Virus record (IMG/VR): IMGVR_UViG_3300013101_000112
Coordinates: 1-22,578 of that record
DNA from: a virus
Strand: one strand, 5' to 3'
DNA: 22,578 nt
Positions 12,257-21,069 of this stretch are shown one piece after another (the first letter of the stretch is position 1; each line of letters opens with the position of its first letter). Under the pieces are notes generated by a model. That model saw only the letters and a list, made by a program, of their open reading frames with translations. It was not told the DNA's origin and searched no databases. The position numbers and the translations under genes are program-made.

Positions 12257-13722
12257 TGCCCACGCCCGCGCAGGAAATCAGCATCACGTATGGGTCGCTC
12301 CTCACCGGCGGCTCTTCCGCGTACACGATCGACTCAGGACCGGCGCTCGCGCAGAAGCCGAGCGCAGACGGCTCCGCTTTCGTCTCATCCGTGTCGTGGG
12401 TCGTGTTCGTGCAGGACGACGATCGCGCAGCATTCGAGGCGAAGTGCGCTGCGATCGTAGCGGCGTTCTCCGAGAGGTTTCAGGATCTCACTGTAGAGAT
12501 CGGTGGGCAGACGTTCATCTCGTGGTCGCATGGATCGAACACTGGCTTCAATGCTGATCCGGGCTGGTCCGAGATCCCCGACTCTGCGAACACTGGTTTC
12601 TCGCGCAGGTACACGCTCGGCGTTGCGGTCGAACTACCTGCAACGGACAACGATGATCTACGCGAGGCGTCGGCCACGATTTCACACGATTCGTCTGACA
12701 AGATCACCGTCACGTTCCGCGGCGTTTACACGGCTTCGGAGGGTGGTGGTGGCGCGCTCGCGAACTACGAGTCGAAGGCTCCCGGATACTGCACGGGCAT
12801 CCTGTCCGGTATCGGTGGCGGTCCCTACGAGCTGGTAGAGCAAGAGCCGACGCGCATGGATCAAGACAAGGAATGTCCCTGGGTCCGCGTGTACGAAGAG
12901 ATCATCTTCCCGCAGAAGCCCGGCTCCGTTGACGACTCAGCGATCGTTCGTCACAACGTCGTGTTCTCGCGGCAGACGCCCGGACCCGGCGACACGCCCG
13001 GAGGCAATTATTCCGTCAAGCGGTTGACGGTCGCGACAGCGAGCTACGCCTGTAACGTCGAGCACACGGAAACCAAGAGCCTCGAAGACTTGTGGCGTAA
13101 CACGCTCCGACAGTATGTCTTCAACGAAGCGAAGAAACGATTCAAAGCCACGATCGTAGCAGTCACGGTTGATGACTTGTCTACGAACGCATCAGCGAAC
13201 ACGATCACGGCATCACTCTCACTTGTAATGATCGTGCAGGGCTCGACGGCGTTCGAGTATTCGGTCTCGCAAACATACAGCGAGGACCAAGGCGCTGTGA
13301 TCCGTCGAGTGCATGACGGCAAGCGGTACTCGAAGTACGTGTATCCCGGCCCCGCCGACACGGTGCGTACGACGGTCATTCGCGCAGTCGTGAACTCGAT
13401 CGAAGCTCTCGGCAAAGTGCAGTCCTACCCCGTGTTGGCCGAGGGGGCTCGAACGATCGACGGCGGTCGCGGAACGTTCCCCGGGGACTCTGGGTGGGTT
13501 GAGATCGCTCCGAGGACAGAAACGAAAACTCCGGTGATGATCGGCTTGCCCGGCATTGGTACACGGATCCCGTCGACGCTCGTAGAGATCACAATCGTCG
13601 AGACATGGGTATTGAAGCCGGGCGGCGCGACTGGAAGCGCATCGCAAGCTCTAGATGCCGTTGCGAAGTCCAAGAAGCCAGCTACGTTGCCCGGTGGCGC
13701 GATCACGCCTGGGAGTAGGTAA
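12256..13722 (+). CDS. Large tail structural protein (488 aa)
   Basis: A 488-residue beta-rich protein, likely a tail or baseplate ring component. Two stretches of about 110 residues look alike in outline (about 118-222 and 232-345): a strand ending in Tyr or Phe, then a run such as LREASATISHD or VKRLTVATASY, then A-x(2)-Y or F with a short helix, then a hydrophobic strand. An internal duplication is possible. The C-terminus is Gly/Pro/Ser-rich. It has no obvious sheath motif although its length is near that of sheath proteins. Its ends overlap neighbours as TAATG. A GTTTACAC site is inside. Precise role unknown. Confidence 0.6.
   Translation: MPTPAQEISITYGSLLTGGSSAYTIDSGPALAQKPSADGSAFVSSVSWVVFVQDDDRAAFEAKCAAIVAAFSERFQDLTVEIGGQTFISWSHGSNTGFNADPGWSEIPDSANTGFSRRYTLGVAVELPATDNDDLREASATISHDSSDKITVTFRGVYTASEGGGGALANYESKAPGYCTGILSGIGGGPYELVEQEPTRMDQDKECPWVRVYEEIIFPQKPGSVDDSAIVRHNVVFSRQTPGPGDTPGGNYSVKRLTVATASYACNVEHTETKSLEDLWRNTLRQYVFNEAKKRFKATIVAVTVDDLSTNASANTITASLSLVMIVQGSTAFEYSVSQTYSEDQGAVIRRVHDGKRYSKYVYPGPADTVRTTVIRAVVNSIEALGKVQSYPVLAEGARTIDGGRGTFPGDSGWVEIAPRTETKTPVMIGLPGIGTRIPSTLVEITIVETWVLKPGGATGSASQALDAVAKSKKPATLPGGAITPGSR
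12724..12731 (+). promoter_or_regulatory. GTTTACAC site 5
   Basis: CGTTTACACGG lies inside the 488-aa gene in frame GTT TAC ACG. The flanks C and GG match the copies at 3024 and 21689. Confidence 0.5.
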
Positions 13723-15860
13723 TGCCTGGAGTCGTTGCAAGAGCAGTCCTCAGCGTGGGCGATACGTCCGGTGACATCTTCTTGGACGATAGGCAGGATG
13801 CGCGTTGGGCATTTCAGTGCGGAGTCCAGCCGTATGTCGGGATATTCACCGGCGACGAAGATGCGATGGAGAAGATCGCAACGACTGCCGGTGCTGTGTC
13901 GCTCACGCTTCGAGGTGCGCGCAAGTCCATCACGATCAAGGAACTGTTCGTGATCGGTGAGGGCCCCAGGAGGGATCCTTGGTCGAGGACCGTGATCGTT
14001 GCCGACAAGCGAATCTTCTGGAACAGGATCCACGTTCGCAAGTCGTTCAACATACGTAGGCGCTCCGGTGACTTGAGGCGAGAGACTGACGACGGTCCCG
14101 GAAAGAAGCAAGCACCCGCACAGGCCCAGAACGTAAGCCAGGACATCGGCTTTCGTGAGACGTCACTACTTAACGGCAAGCCGTACAATGCAGCGGAGGC
14201 CGTCGGGGCTGTACTCGATTCGGTCGTCGGTAAGGGGAACTGGTCTGGCGACTTGAGCAAGTTCCCGCAGGGCGAAGTCGACAGCATGGAGATCGACGAT
14301 CCCGGCGACGTTGCGCTACGTCGCGTGTTCGCACTCCTGCCCGGTGCCGACGTATGGATCGACAGGAACGGCGGCGTGATCGTAAAGGACGCCGCCAACA
14401 CGGGTGATGCCGAGGACGAGATCGAGGGCTTGCTGTTCCTCGAAGGTAGCGACATACCCGCACAGGTCGATCTGTCACAGATGAGGCCGCAGAATGTGAA
14501 CGTTCTATTCACACCGGAGCAGGAAATCCGTCTTGACTTCAGAGAGAACATACGCAAGGGGTCGAGCAACTTCTGGGTAGAGAACGTGATCCAATCACCG
14601 GACGAGAAGATCACCGTCGCGGGGAAGACGATCTTGCGAGGCATGTGGGTAGAGGCGTCCGCTCTCATTACCGCGTGGCAGAGCGAGCCGGGTTCACAGA
14701 ACCTCACCGAGTCGTTCATCCGTATGTTCTGGCCGTCCGCAGAACTTGAGAAAATCGTCGTACTACTTGGGAGCATGAACCCGGAAGTGGACTGGGTTGG
14801 TCGGCTCTCTGCGCTTCGAGCGCACTACCGGCGCACGTACCGCATCCCGAAGTTCTGGATGGATCGGTTCGAGTCGTTCCGTGCGTACCGTTGCTCCGTG
14901 CGTGATCCCGAAACGGGAACGTTTGGATCTTCGCCAGTGTGGCAGGACTACGCCGTGAAGTTCTCAAGCAAGGGAGCGTTCTTCAATGTCTCGAAGCAAG
15001 GTGTAGCGGCGAACGTGCTTGGTGGCGTGGACATAGGCAAGCCCCTGTCTGGCTCGAAGCCAGCACCGGGTAGGCTCTCAGTGCTCGACGCCGAACTTGG
15101 TATCATACAGGTCCAGTTCCTTGTCGACTACGCCGGTAACTTGGGCACGATCTATCCGAGTGCGTTCGTCGATGAACTGTCTACAGCTCCGCGTGTGAAG
15201 TTCCCTGTGTGCGCTGACGGGACGCGAGACGGTCGGCTCGGTGCCGTGTACTCGCTTCGCCCAAAGCACCGTATGTCTACGATCATCACGGCAGTACCGG
15301 CGGCACCGAACAGCGCCGCTCGGCTGATGGCAATCACGATCCCCTCAGCGATGGCACTGAGTCGCTTGCCCGCACGTACGAGGGCGAAGATCGGAGAGTC
15401 GAAGGGAATCAACTGGAGCGTGCGGGTTGCTCCACAGATCGCGACAGCTCGGTACGCCTGGGAGAATGGCAAGGCTGCGGCGATCAAGCGGGTGATGGGA
15501 GGCACGGCTGCCCAGGACACAGAGGACTCGTTCGACAAGCTGAACCACCCGAGCATCGCGGTCGTTCGGACTCTGCTCGACGGGCAGCTCGTGAACGAGA
15601 TCGAGCTTCTGTTCTTCGCTGAGTCGCTTGCGGCTGGTATCTACGCCACGATGACCGATCACACAGAGGGCGTCTTTGCCGTCGACATGAATCCGAATCT
15701 CAGGCCGGTCGGAAACATTCAGGCTGTGACCCACACGATCACTGGAGATGGTGCGTCGATTACTGGTATCGTGATGCCCCAACCGAGATTCATGGAAGAC
15801 GCAAACGCGCTCATGCCCGAGGGCGTGAGGAGCCTGATTCAAAGCAAGGTGCAACCGTAA
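13722..15860 (+). CDS. Large tail/baseplate hub-like protein (712 aa)
   Basis: A 712-residue protein and a candidate baseplate hub. N-terminal residues 1-110 are beta-rich (TSGDIFLDDRQDARWAFQ, then AVSLTLRGARKSITIKELFV). Around residues 195-222 an R-x-FALLPGADVWIDRNGGVIVKD segment resembles the 'G ... lyvD-x-nG-l-v-v' loop seen in tail hub and gpD-like proteins. The middle is mixed and the C-terminus has long strands. Large size and position just before the tape-measure-like gene agree with a hub, although in most siphophages the hub follows the tape measure. No lysozyme motif was seen. It overlaps neighbours by one base. A hub call is tentative. Confidence 0.5.
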   Translation: MPGVVARAVLSVGDTSGDIFLDDRQDARWAFQCGVQPYVGIFTGDEDAMEKIATTAGAVSLTLRGARKSITIKELFVIGEGPRRDPWSRTVIVADKRIFWNRIHVRKSFNIRRRSGDLRRETDDGPGKKQAPAQAQNVSQDIGFRETSLLNGKPYNAAEAVGAVLDSVVGKGNWSGDLSKFPQGEVDSMEIDDPGDVALRRVFALLPGADVWIDRNGGVIVKDAANTGDAEDEIEGLLFLEGSDIPAQVDLSQMRPQNVNVLFTPEQEIRLDFRENIRKGSSNFWVENVIQSPDEKITVAGKTILRGMWVEASALITAWQSEPGSQNLTESFIRMFWPSAELEKIVVLLGSMNPEVDWVGRLSALRAHYRRTYRIPKFWMDRFESFRAYRCSVRDPETGTFGSSPVWQDYAVKFSSKGAFFNVSKQGVAANVLGGVDIGKPLSGSKPAPGRLSVLDAELGIIQVQFLVDYAGNLGTIYPSAFVDELSTAPRVKFPVCADGTRDGRLGAVYSLRPKHRMSTIITAVPAAPNSAARLMAITIPSAMALSRLPARTRAKIGESKGINWSVRVAPQIATARYAWENGKAAAIKRVMGGTAAQDTEDSFDKLNHPSIAVVRTLLDGQLVNEIELLFFAESLAAGIYATMTDHTEGVFAVDMNPNLRPVGNIQAVTHTITGDGASITGIVMPQPRFMEDANALMPEGVRSLIQSKVQP

Positions 15861-16492
15861 TGGCCGACCAAGACGTAGTGATCCGGGTCCGGTACGACGT
15901 AGACGACTCCGATTTGCAACGCTCGATTCGCGAGGCGTCTGGACAGCGCGGAGGCTCCGGCAGTGGCGCTCGAACCGGGCTCAACTTTCGCGCTCCCGTG
16001 AGGGGCGGCGGAGGTGGAGGCGGCGGCGGCGCGATGATCGGCAGGGGCGCGATCGGTGGCGCAAGCATCGCGAAGCTCGGTGTAGCCGCTGCGGCACTCG
16101 TGCTGGCGGCTGGCATTTTCAAGTCGACCGCTGGAGACATAAAGGTCACGTTCGGTGCGTTCATGCGCGTGCTCGAACAGTTCGGTATCGACTTGGCCGA
16201 GAAGGTTGCTCCCGGCATCAGGGACACGGCTGATGAGATTCGCACACGAGGTGCAGCGAAGGAATACTTCAAGGGCTTTGGTGCAGCGAGCAACTTCCTC
16301 ACGAACGAACAGATCACGACCGGAGGAAATCTGGTAGCGCAGCGGAAGATGAACGAGCTTACAGCCGAGAGGCGCATCGACTCATTCTTCAACATCGATG
16401 ACAAGCGCACAGTCAAACATATCATCGGATTCGGTGGTCCGAACGCCGACGTCACGCTCAACGGTTCTGGAGTCGGTAGGTCCGGTCGATGA
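15860..16492 (+). CDS. Very short tape-measure-like protein (210 aa)
   Basis: A 210-residue protein beginning MADQDVVIRVRYDVDDSDL. The opening 'VVIRVRYDVDDSDLQRSIREAS' resembles tape measure N-termini. A Gly/Arg-rich linker follows with nine consecutive Gly at residues 49-57, then a hydrophobic segment at about 70-87 (AKLGVAAAALVLAAGIF) that could cross a membrane, then helical, charged sequence. Tape measures usually exceed 600 residues; at about 1.5 angstrom per residue this one would set a tail near 30 nm. Ends overlap neighbours (TAATG before, ATGA after). A membrane-spanning tail protein of other kind is the alternative. Confidence 0.5.
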   Translation: MADQDVVIRVRYDVDDSDLQRSIREASGQRGGSGSGARTGLNFRAPVRGGGGGGGGGAMIGRGAIGGASIAKLGVAAAALVLAAGIFKSTAGDIKVTFGAFMRVLEQFGIDLAEKVAPGIRDTADEIRTRGAAKEYFKGFGAASNFLTNEQITTGGNLVAQRKMNELTAERRIDSFFNIDDKRTVKHIIGFGGPNADVTLNGSGVGRSGR

Positions 16493-19146
16493 CCAAGATA
16501 TTCAATCAGGTTGACGGGTACCTCGTACTCCAGCACCACGATCCGCAGTTCGACATCGGTGCTCGTGCTGCCGTGTACGCGTGTCGGCTTGGCGAGGGTG
16601 GCCCGAAGTCGAGCATCGGTGCGTACGGCGAGAACGTCATGGGTCAGGATACCCGTGGCGACATCCTGAACGCTAGGCTATGGCGTGCCAACGCTGGCAA
16701 CGCAACGACGACCGGAGGATCTGCCGGTAGGGACATGCCCGGTTGGTCGTTCTGCATGCCGACAGTGGTCGGTGGTGTGCGTTCAGGTATACCGCGTGGC
16801 GACACAGTACGGGCCGGATGGGATGGAGAGACTCAGGTACTCGCGTACGGCAGTGAGAATGCAAATGGATTTGATACGTCCGCTCCGAAGGGATTCAGGC
16901 GGGTACTGACTCCTGAGCAACGAGGTCTCAAGAGGGTCTCGAAGAACGGATGGGCACTAACGACCGGCTATCGCACGGTCTCCCCTACGTCAATCACCGC
17001 GCTCCCGACGTTTGCAATCACGGGCAGCTTGAATCAGTTCACATCGTTCGGTGCGCGTAGCGGGTTCTCTAGCTTCTACCAGCCAGCGGCGCGCTACAAG
17101 AGCAGCGGCGGTGGGGCCGCCAACAACGTGCTCGCGTGGATGCAAGAGGGTTCGAGCACTCGCTCTGCCAGTAGCGGATACCATTCGAGCGGCGGCCCAA
17201 CGGTTACCGAAGCGAGCCCCATTCGTAGAGTCATCGGCGGTGGACTTGAGAAAGACCAACGCTTCGGGACCATAGGACATCTCGGACCGGCGTGGGACTC
17301 CCAGATCCCATCCGGTATGCGCGGCATCGCTCTGGCTGGCACAGAGGAGTTCTCTCAGGAGGAAATCTGGCTACAGACTGACGGACGTCTCGTAGCTCCC
17401 GGCTTCGGTGGTCCTCCGCGCATGGGGACACTCGTGGCTGATGTTGTTGGCGGCGAGATGTCCGCAGGCTCTCCCGCCGGTCTCGGTGGCCGACAAGCGT
17501 TCTTGCAGACGATGATGCGCGTCGTGCGTATGCCGTCATTCCTCAAGGAGATCACACACAACCCCGGCAACTCGCTCGCGTGGCTGCTCACCTCCGCAGA
17601 GCAGGGCGGAACATCCGGTCATGGCTTGGTGTTCGGCAGATCACAGAACGACGCTGGTAGCTCGAAGAGCCCTGGGCGCAAGCCCGTAGTTACCCCGAGT
17701 CAGACGACAGCCGAGATCATGGCGAGCGACCTGTACCAAGGTGCTCTTGCTCGCGCTCGCGCATCCGGTGGCGCGTTTGACTCACTTGCTACGATCAGCA
17801 CGATCGCGGCAGGCGGGTTCCCGAGTGCGTCGGGTTTAAACGCTCCGAAGACGCTCCCCTCGATTGGGCTCGTCAACAAGCTACAGACGACCAAGGCACC
17901 GAAGGAGTCGAACGACTTCAGTGGCGGACAGACCACTATCGGCATGATGGGGCACGAGGCTGGCGGACCGCTATCGCCCGGCTTCTACAAGGATGACGTA
18001 CATAATCTCGGCTCTGACAAGGACGGGAACCCGATCAACTCCGGACAAATCACAACGAAGGCGATCTTCTCGCGTAGCGTAGACAACGCCGGACCGCTGA
18101 TGTTCTCGCGCATCGACTATCCGCGTGACGTCGACTCAAGTTTCTGGGGCTTCAAGGAACGCGTATTCCTGTCATGGAAACAGCGCACGCGTCACTCGCA
18201 TCCTACCGGGTGGAAGGATGGCAAGTGGGATTGGTGGGTGAACGTTCCGTACATCTTCATCGAGGATGACGATGACGAACGCGAGCCTACTGATCCGTAC
18301 CCTCCGGGCAGGCCGCCGCCGGAAGAGGAAGAGCCCGAAGAGGAAGAGCCCGAGCCCGTCATCACTGGCGGTGGTAGCACGTTCCCGGGTATCCGCCCCC
18401 CAGTGAAGCCAACACCGATTGGTATCGGTGGAGGTGGTAGGCCGAACGTATTCGATCGCAACCTCAGCGGAAGCGGAGACAGCGGAATCGCGTTCATGGG
18501 CTCGGTCGGCCAGACGTCGATTGTCCACTACCCGCAGTCCGTGTATCCGAACGCGCCTGACTTCCGATTCGCACGACAGACCGATGAGGCCAAACGCGAT
18601 GAGCTTGTTTCGCGACCGGCAGTGTTGCGTACTGAGGCGTACGGCATGGAGCCGGACGGTCGATGGATCCACACAACGAAGCCGGGCATCGGTCGCGTGC
18701 GCGGTGGCATAGCTCGCGGTGGCGTGTTTGACATGCCTCCCGAGTTCGACATGTTCAACGTGGATGGTGCGGAGCGTCCCGGCATCCCGCCGGTTCCCCC
18801 CGATCCGCCTGATATCGTCTCATTCTCCAGTGTGATCCCGACGACGCAAGATTCCCTGTACCGCGGAATGGTGCCGGGCGTGTGGTCTGGATCCGGCTAC
18901 CCCGACACGAGCAACGGCGACATGATCGACGGTTCGTTCCGTCACGGAAAGGATCCCGATTCTGGGAACTGGACACTCAGCACGAAGATCGGAGGCCAGT
19001 GGCAGCCGTCGCTTGTCGTACGGCCCGGAAGCGGAGAGCTGGTCTACAAGAGCTTTCTGCTACAGTCCCCGAACGGCAACCTGCACAGGGTCGCTATCTC
19101 CGACACATCCGTGCTTGAGATCACAGACATTGGCCCGCCAGCGTAA
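16489..19146 (+). CDS. Large fibre-like tail protein (885 aa)
   Basis: An 885-residue protein, the largest in the window. It is Gly/Ser/Thr-rich throughout with many short strands, as in tail fibres and spikes. At about residues 600-625 there is a Pro/Glu-rich linker (PPGRPPPEEEEPEEEEPEP), and Pro-rich turns recur near residues 765-775 (PPVPPDPPDIV). The final 100 residues carry WTLSTKIGGQWQPSLV and LQSPNGNLHRVAISDTSVLEI, which look like a beta-helix or fibre tip domain. It overlaps the tape-measure-like gene by 4 nt. A GTTTAAAC site lies at 17834. A central tail fibre or tip is the likely role; the receptor is unknown. Confidence 0.6.
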   Translation: MTKIFNQVDGYLVLQHHDPQFDIGARAAVYACRLGEGGPKSSIGAYGENVMGQDTRGDILNARLWRANAGNATTTGGSAGRDMPGWSFCMPTVVGGVRSGIPRGDTVRAGWDGETQVLAYGSENANGFDTSAPKGFRRVLTPEQRGLKRVSKNGWALTTGYRTVSPTSITALPTFAITGSLNQFTSFGARSGFSSFYQPAARYKSSGGGAANNVLAWMQEGSSTRSASSGYHSSGGPTVTEASPIRRVIGGGLEKDQRFGTIGHLGPAWDSQIPSGMRGIALAGTEEFSQEEIWLQTDGRLVAPGFGGPPRMGTLVADVVGGEMSAGSPAGLGGRQAFLQTMMRVVRMPSFLKEITHNPGNSLAWLLTSAEQGGTSGHGLVFGRSQNDAGSSKSPGRKPVVTPSQTTAEIMASDLYQGALARARASGGAFDSLATISTIAAGGFPSASGLNAPKTLPSIGLVNKLQTTKAPKESNDFSGGQTTIGMMGHEAGGPLSPGFYKDDVHNLGSDKDGNPINSGQITTKAIFSRSVDNAGPLMFSRIDYPRDVDSSFWGFKERVFLSWKQRTRHSHPTGWKDGKWDWWVNVPYIFIEDDDDEREPTDPYPPGRPPPEEEEPEEEEPEPVITGGGSTFPGIRPPVKPTPIGIGGGGRPNVFDRNLSGSGDSGIAFMGSVGQTSIVHYPQSVYPNAPDFRFARQTDEAKRDELVSRPAVLRTEAYGMEPDGRWIHTTKPGIGRVRGGIARGGVFDMPPEFDMFNVDGAERPGIPPVPPDPPDIVSFSSVIPTTQDSLYRGMVPGVWSGSGYPDTSNGDMIDGSFRHGKDPDSGNWTLSTKIGGQWQPSLVVRPGSGELVYKSFLLQSPNGNLHRVAISDTSVLEITDIGPPA
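17834..17841. promoter_or_regulatory. GTTTAAAC site 6
   Basis: GGTTTAAACGC inside the 885-aa gene, frame GGT TTA AAC. On the minus strand it reads CGTTTAAACC, matching the C flank of other copies. It again uses the apparently rare TTA codon. Confidence 0.45.
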
Positions 19147-19155
19147 GGACACACA

Positions 19156-19368
19156 ATGAGCGAGAACGACAAACAGCCCGGTGAACCGACTACAGAGGAG
19201 CGCATCAAGCGCACGATCGAAGAGATCGAGGCGATCCTCAAGAAGCGTGGTATGGCGCAGGTTCTCGTGTTGGCCGACAGCGGCTCCGCGAGTAGGATCG
19301 AGGGTGGGGGCTGGATGATTCCGGCACCGCGCTACGAGCTTCAGATCGTCCCGTCCGAAGGAAACTAG
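19156..19368 (+). CDS. Small hypothetical protein (70 aa)
   Basis: A 70-residue protein beginning MSENDKQPGEPTTEERIKRT. The N-terminal half is a charged helix (EERIKRTIEEIEAILKKRG), and the second half has two strands (AQVLVLADSG, YELQIVPSEG). TAAGGA lies about 8 nt before the ATG, and the gene begins 9 nt after the 885-aa gene. It resembles small tail-fibre accessory or chaperone-like genes that follow fibres, but no family is recognised and the helix plus two strands is all that can be seen. Confidence 0.7.
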   Translation: MSENDKQPGEPTTEERIKRTIEEIEAILKKRGMAQVLVLADSGSASRIEGGGWMIPAPRYELQIVPSEGN

Positions 19369-19370
19369 AT

Positions 19371-19703
19371 ATGAGCATGCTGATGAACCGATGGGCTTGG
19401 CAGGGTGGAGTAGTGATCCTCGATGCGCTCTCCGTCTCCGCAGGATTCGACGTCAGCTTCGCGGCTGGCGGACAGTTCAAGGCACCGGCAGGCGTCACGA
19501 GTCCGCTCACATGGGAAGCTCGCGACTCTGAGGGCGTGTGGTCTGAGATTCAGGAAGCCATCGAGACGGTGTCGACCGCGTTCATCGCTGGCAAGTGGGA
19601 AGCGATCCCCGAGCGCATTCTCCTGTCCGCCGGACACGTTCGAGTCAAGGCCGCTGCCGTCGTCGCTGGAGATCATACGATCGAGTTCGATCTGAAGGCT
19701 TGA
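19371..19703 (+). CDS. Small beta-rich tail-region protein (110 aa)
   Basis: A 110-residue protein beginning MSMLMNRWAWQGGVVILDAL. Short strands dominate (GGVVILDALSVSAGFDVSF, HVRVKAAAVVAGDHTIEF). The length and strand pattern fit a small trimeric tip or cap domain of fibres, but there is no specific motif. GAAGGA lies about 9 nt before the ATG at 19371. It starts two bases after the stop of the 70-aa gene and is followed at once by the LamG-like gene. Function unknown. Confidence 0.65.
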   Translation: MSMLMNRWAWQGGVVILDALSVSAGFDVSFAAGGQFKAPAGVTSPLTWEARDSEGVWSEIQEAIETVSTAFIAGKWEAIPERILLSAGHVRVKAAAVVAGDHTIEFDLKA

Positions 19704-19704
19704 C

Positions 19705-21069
19705 ATGGGGAAGTTCTTCAATCTCCGCGGCTACTACACCGGCGACGGTGGAGGCACACCGTTTACACCCTTCGACCTGGATGGGTTCTACGATGGGTTC
19801 ATCGCGCTTGAAAGTCAGTGCATCACGCAGGGTTCTGCGAAGTTTTTGAGCGCAATCTCAAGCTACCTAGATGGCGGGCAGGTTGGCGTTACAGCCGTAA
19901 ACGACTTTACGATCTGCGGTTGGATCACCGTTGACGATCTGACATTGACGAACTACGTCTATACGAAGTGGGAACCCGGACTCGACTTCATACTCAGCGT
20001 TGAAACAGCGGGGCGCATGAATTTTGCCATACGCAATGGAGGCGGAACTCAGATACGCAGGTCGAACAACCTCACGGTTTCACCCGGTGTCCCTGTGTTT
20101 TGGTGCATCAGAAACACGGCGGCAGCTCGCCTCATGGAGATCAGGAACAACGAGGACGCTTTCCTTGGGACGGTGTACGCGAACCCCGCAGACGGCGGCG
20201 CAGCAGAACTCCTGATCGGTGCGTCACACCAAGGAAGCCTGGGTTCAAATGCAAACCAGCAGAGGGTCGCGTCATGGAACCGCGTTCTGTCTGATGCCGA
20301 AGTCGAGGAGTATTACAACGGCAACGCCGGGCTCACCTACGAGAACCTGCCCGTAGGGCTGCTCACCGGGCTCGTCTCGTACTGGGGCCTGAGCGAGCGC
20401 AGCGGCGTGCGCGCAGACCAACACGGCACGATGGACTTGACCGCCATCAACGCACCCGGCGTAGTACAAGGCCACATCAAGAGCCAGTGCGTAGACAACA
20501 GCCCCGTGACGACATGGGTCGGTGTGAGCGGGCGCAGCGCAGTGCAGGCCGCTATCGCATCGCAGCCCACGTACATCGCGAGCGGCCTGAACGGCGAGCC
20601 GGTGGTGCGGTTCGACGGGACGCAGTGGCTCGCCACCGTGCTACTGGCCCCTGCACTTGCGCAGCCTCTCACGATGCACGTTGTGCATGGGCCGACAGTA
20701 GCGGACGCGAGCGAGAGAAACTCCGCGTGCGGCGGCGCGGGGCGCTCTCGTATAGGTACAGAGAACAGCGCGTACGCGGGCAGGGCCACGGCCCTGGTAT
20801 CCGGCGGCGCGCAGTCGCTTGTGGCGGTGAGGCAGCAGTTCGTGTTCAACGGCGCGTCGAGCGAACTGATCGTTGACGGCGTCTCGCTTGCGGTAGGCAA
20901 CGCTGGCGGGCAGGGGATGGTCTACGCGGTCGTAGGCAGCGGCAGTCATTCCGGGGTTACAGCCGCGTGGGTCGGGGACGTCCCGTTCGTCGCGTTCCAG
21001 CACGCTGTGGCAACGCCCGACGAACTGGCGAGTATGGATGCGTGGATGAAAGCGAGGTACTCACTGTGA
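19705..21069 (+). CDS. Double LamG-like lectin, probable receptor-binding protein (454 aa)
   Basis: A 454-residue protein with two concanavalin/LamG-like regions. Residues about 35-210 show NDFTICGWITVDD, then WCIRNTAAARLMEIRNNE and RVASWNRVLSDAEVEEYYNGN, the classic end pattern of LamG3 domains. Residues about 275-454 show VVRFDGTQWLA, then a second block ending VAFQHAVATPDELASMDAWM, again the 'N-R-L-S-x-E-I' type end. Such domains bind glycans, so host recognition is likely. GAAGG lies 6 nt before the ATG. The second half looks more GC-rich and uses AGC/GGC more than the first, suggesting the domains have different origins. A GTTTACAC site is at 19761. Confidence 0.72.
   Translation: MGKFFNLRGYYTGDGGGTPFTPFDLDGFYDGFIALESQCITQGSAKFLSAISSYLDGGQVGVTAVNDFTICGWITVDDLTLTNYVYTKWEPGLDFILSVETAGRMNFAIRNGGGTQIRRSNNLTVSPGVPVFWCIRNTAAARLMEIRNNEDAFLGTVYANPADGGAAELLIGASHQGSLGSNANQQRVASWNRVLSDAEVEEYYNGNAGLTYENLPVGLLTGLVSYWGLSERSGVRADQHGTMDLTAINAPGVVQGHIKSQCVDNSPVTTWVGVSGRSAVQAAIASQPTYIASGLNGEPVVRFDGTQWLATVLLAPALAQPLTMHVVHGPTVADASERNSACGGAGRSRIGTENSAYAGRATALVSGGAQSLVAVRQQFVFNGASSELIVDGVSLAVGNAGGQGMVYAVVGSGSHSGVTAAWVGDVPFVAFQHAVATPDELASMDAWMKARYSL
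19761..19768 (+). promoter_or_regulatory. GTTTACAC site 7
   Basis: CGTTTACACCC near the start of the lectin gene, in frame CCG TTT ACA CCC. The downstream flank differs from the GG seen in most copies. Confidence 0.45.

Noticed and set aside
12256-13722. The 488-aa protein as a contractile tail sheath
   Set aside because: Length fits, but no sheath-type motif is seen and the sequence is beta-rich throughout; no Mu-like tube gene follows.
7908-17841. GTTTAAAC as a cloning-site artefact (PmeI site)
   Set aside because: The copies lie within continuous phage genes and belong to a wider family with GTTTACAC, which is not a PmeI site.
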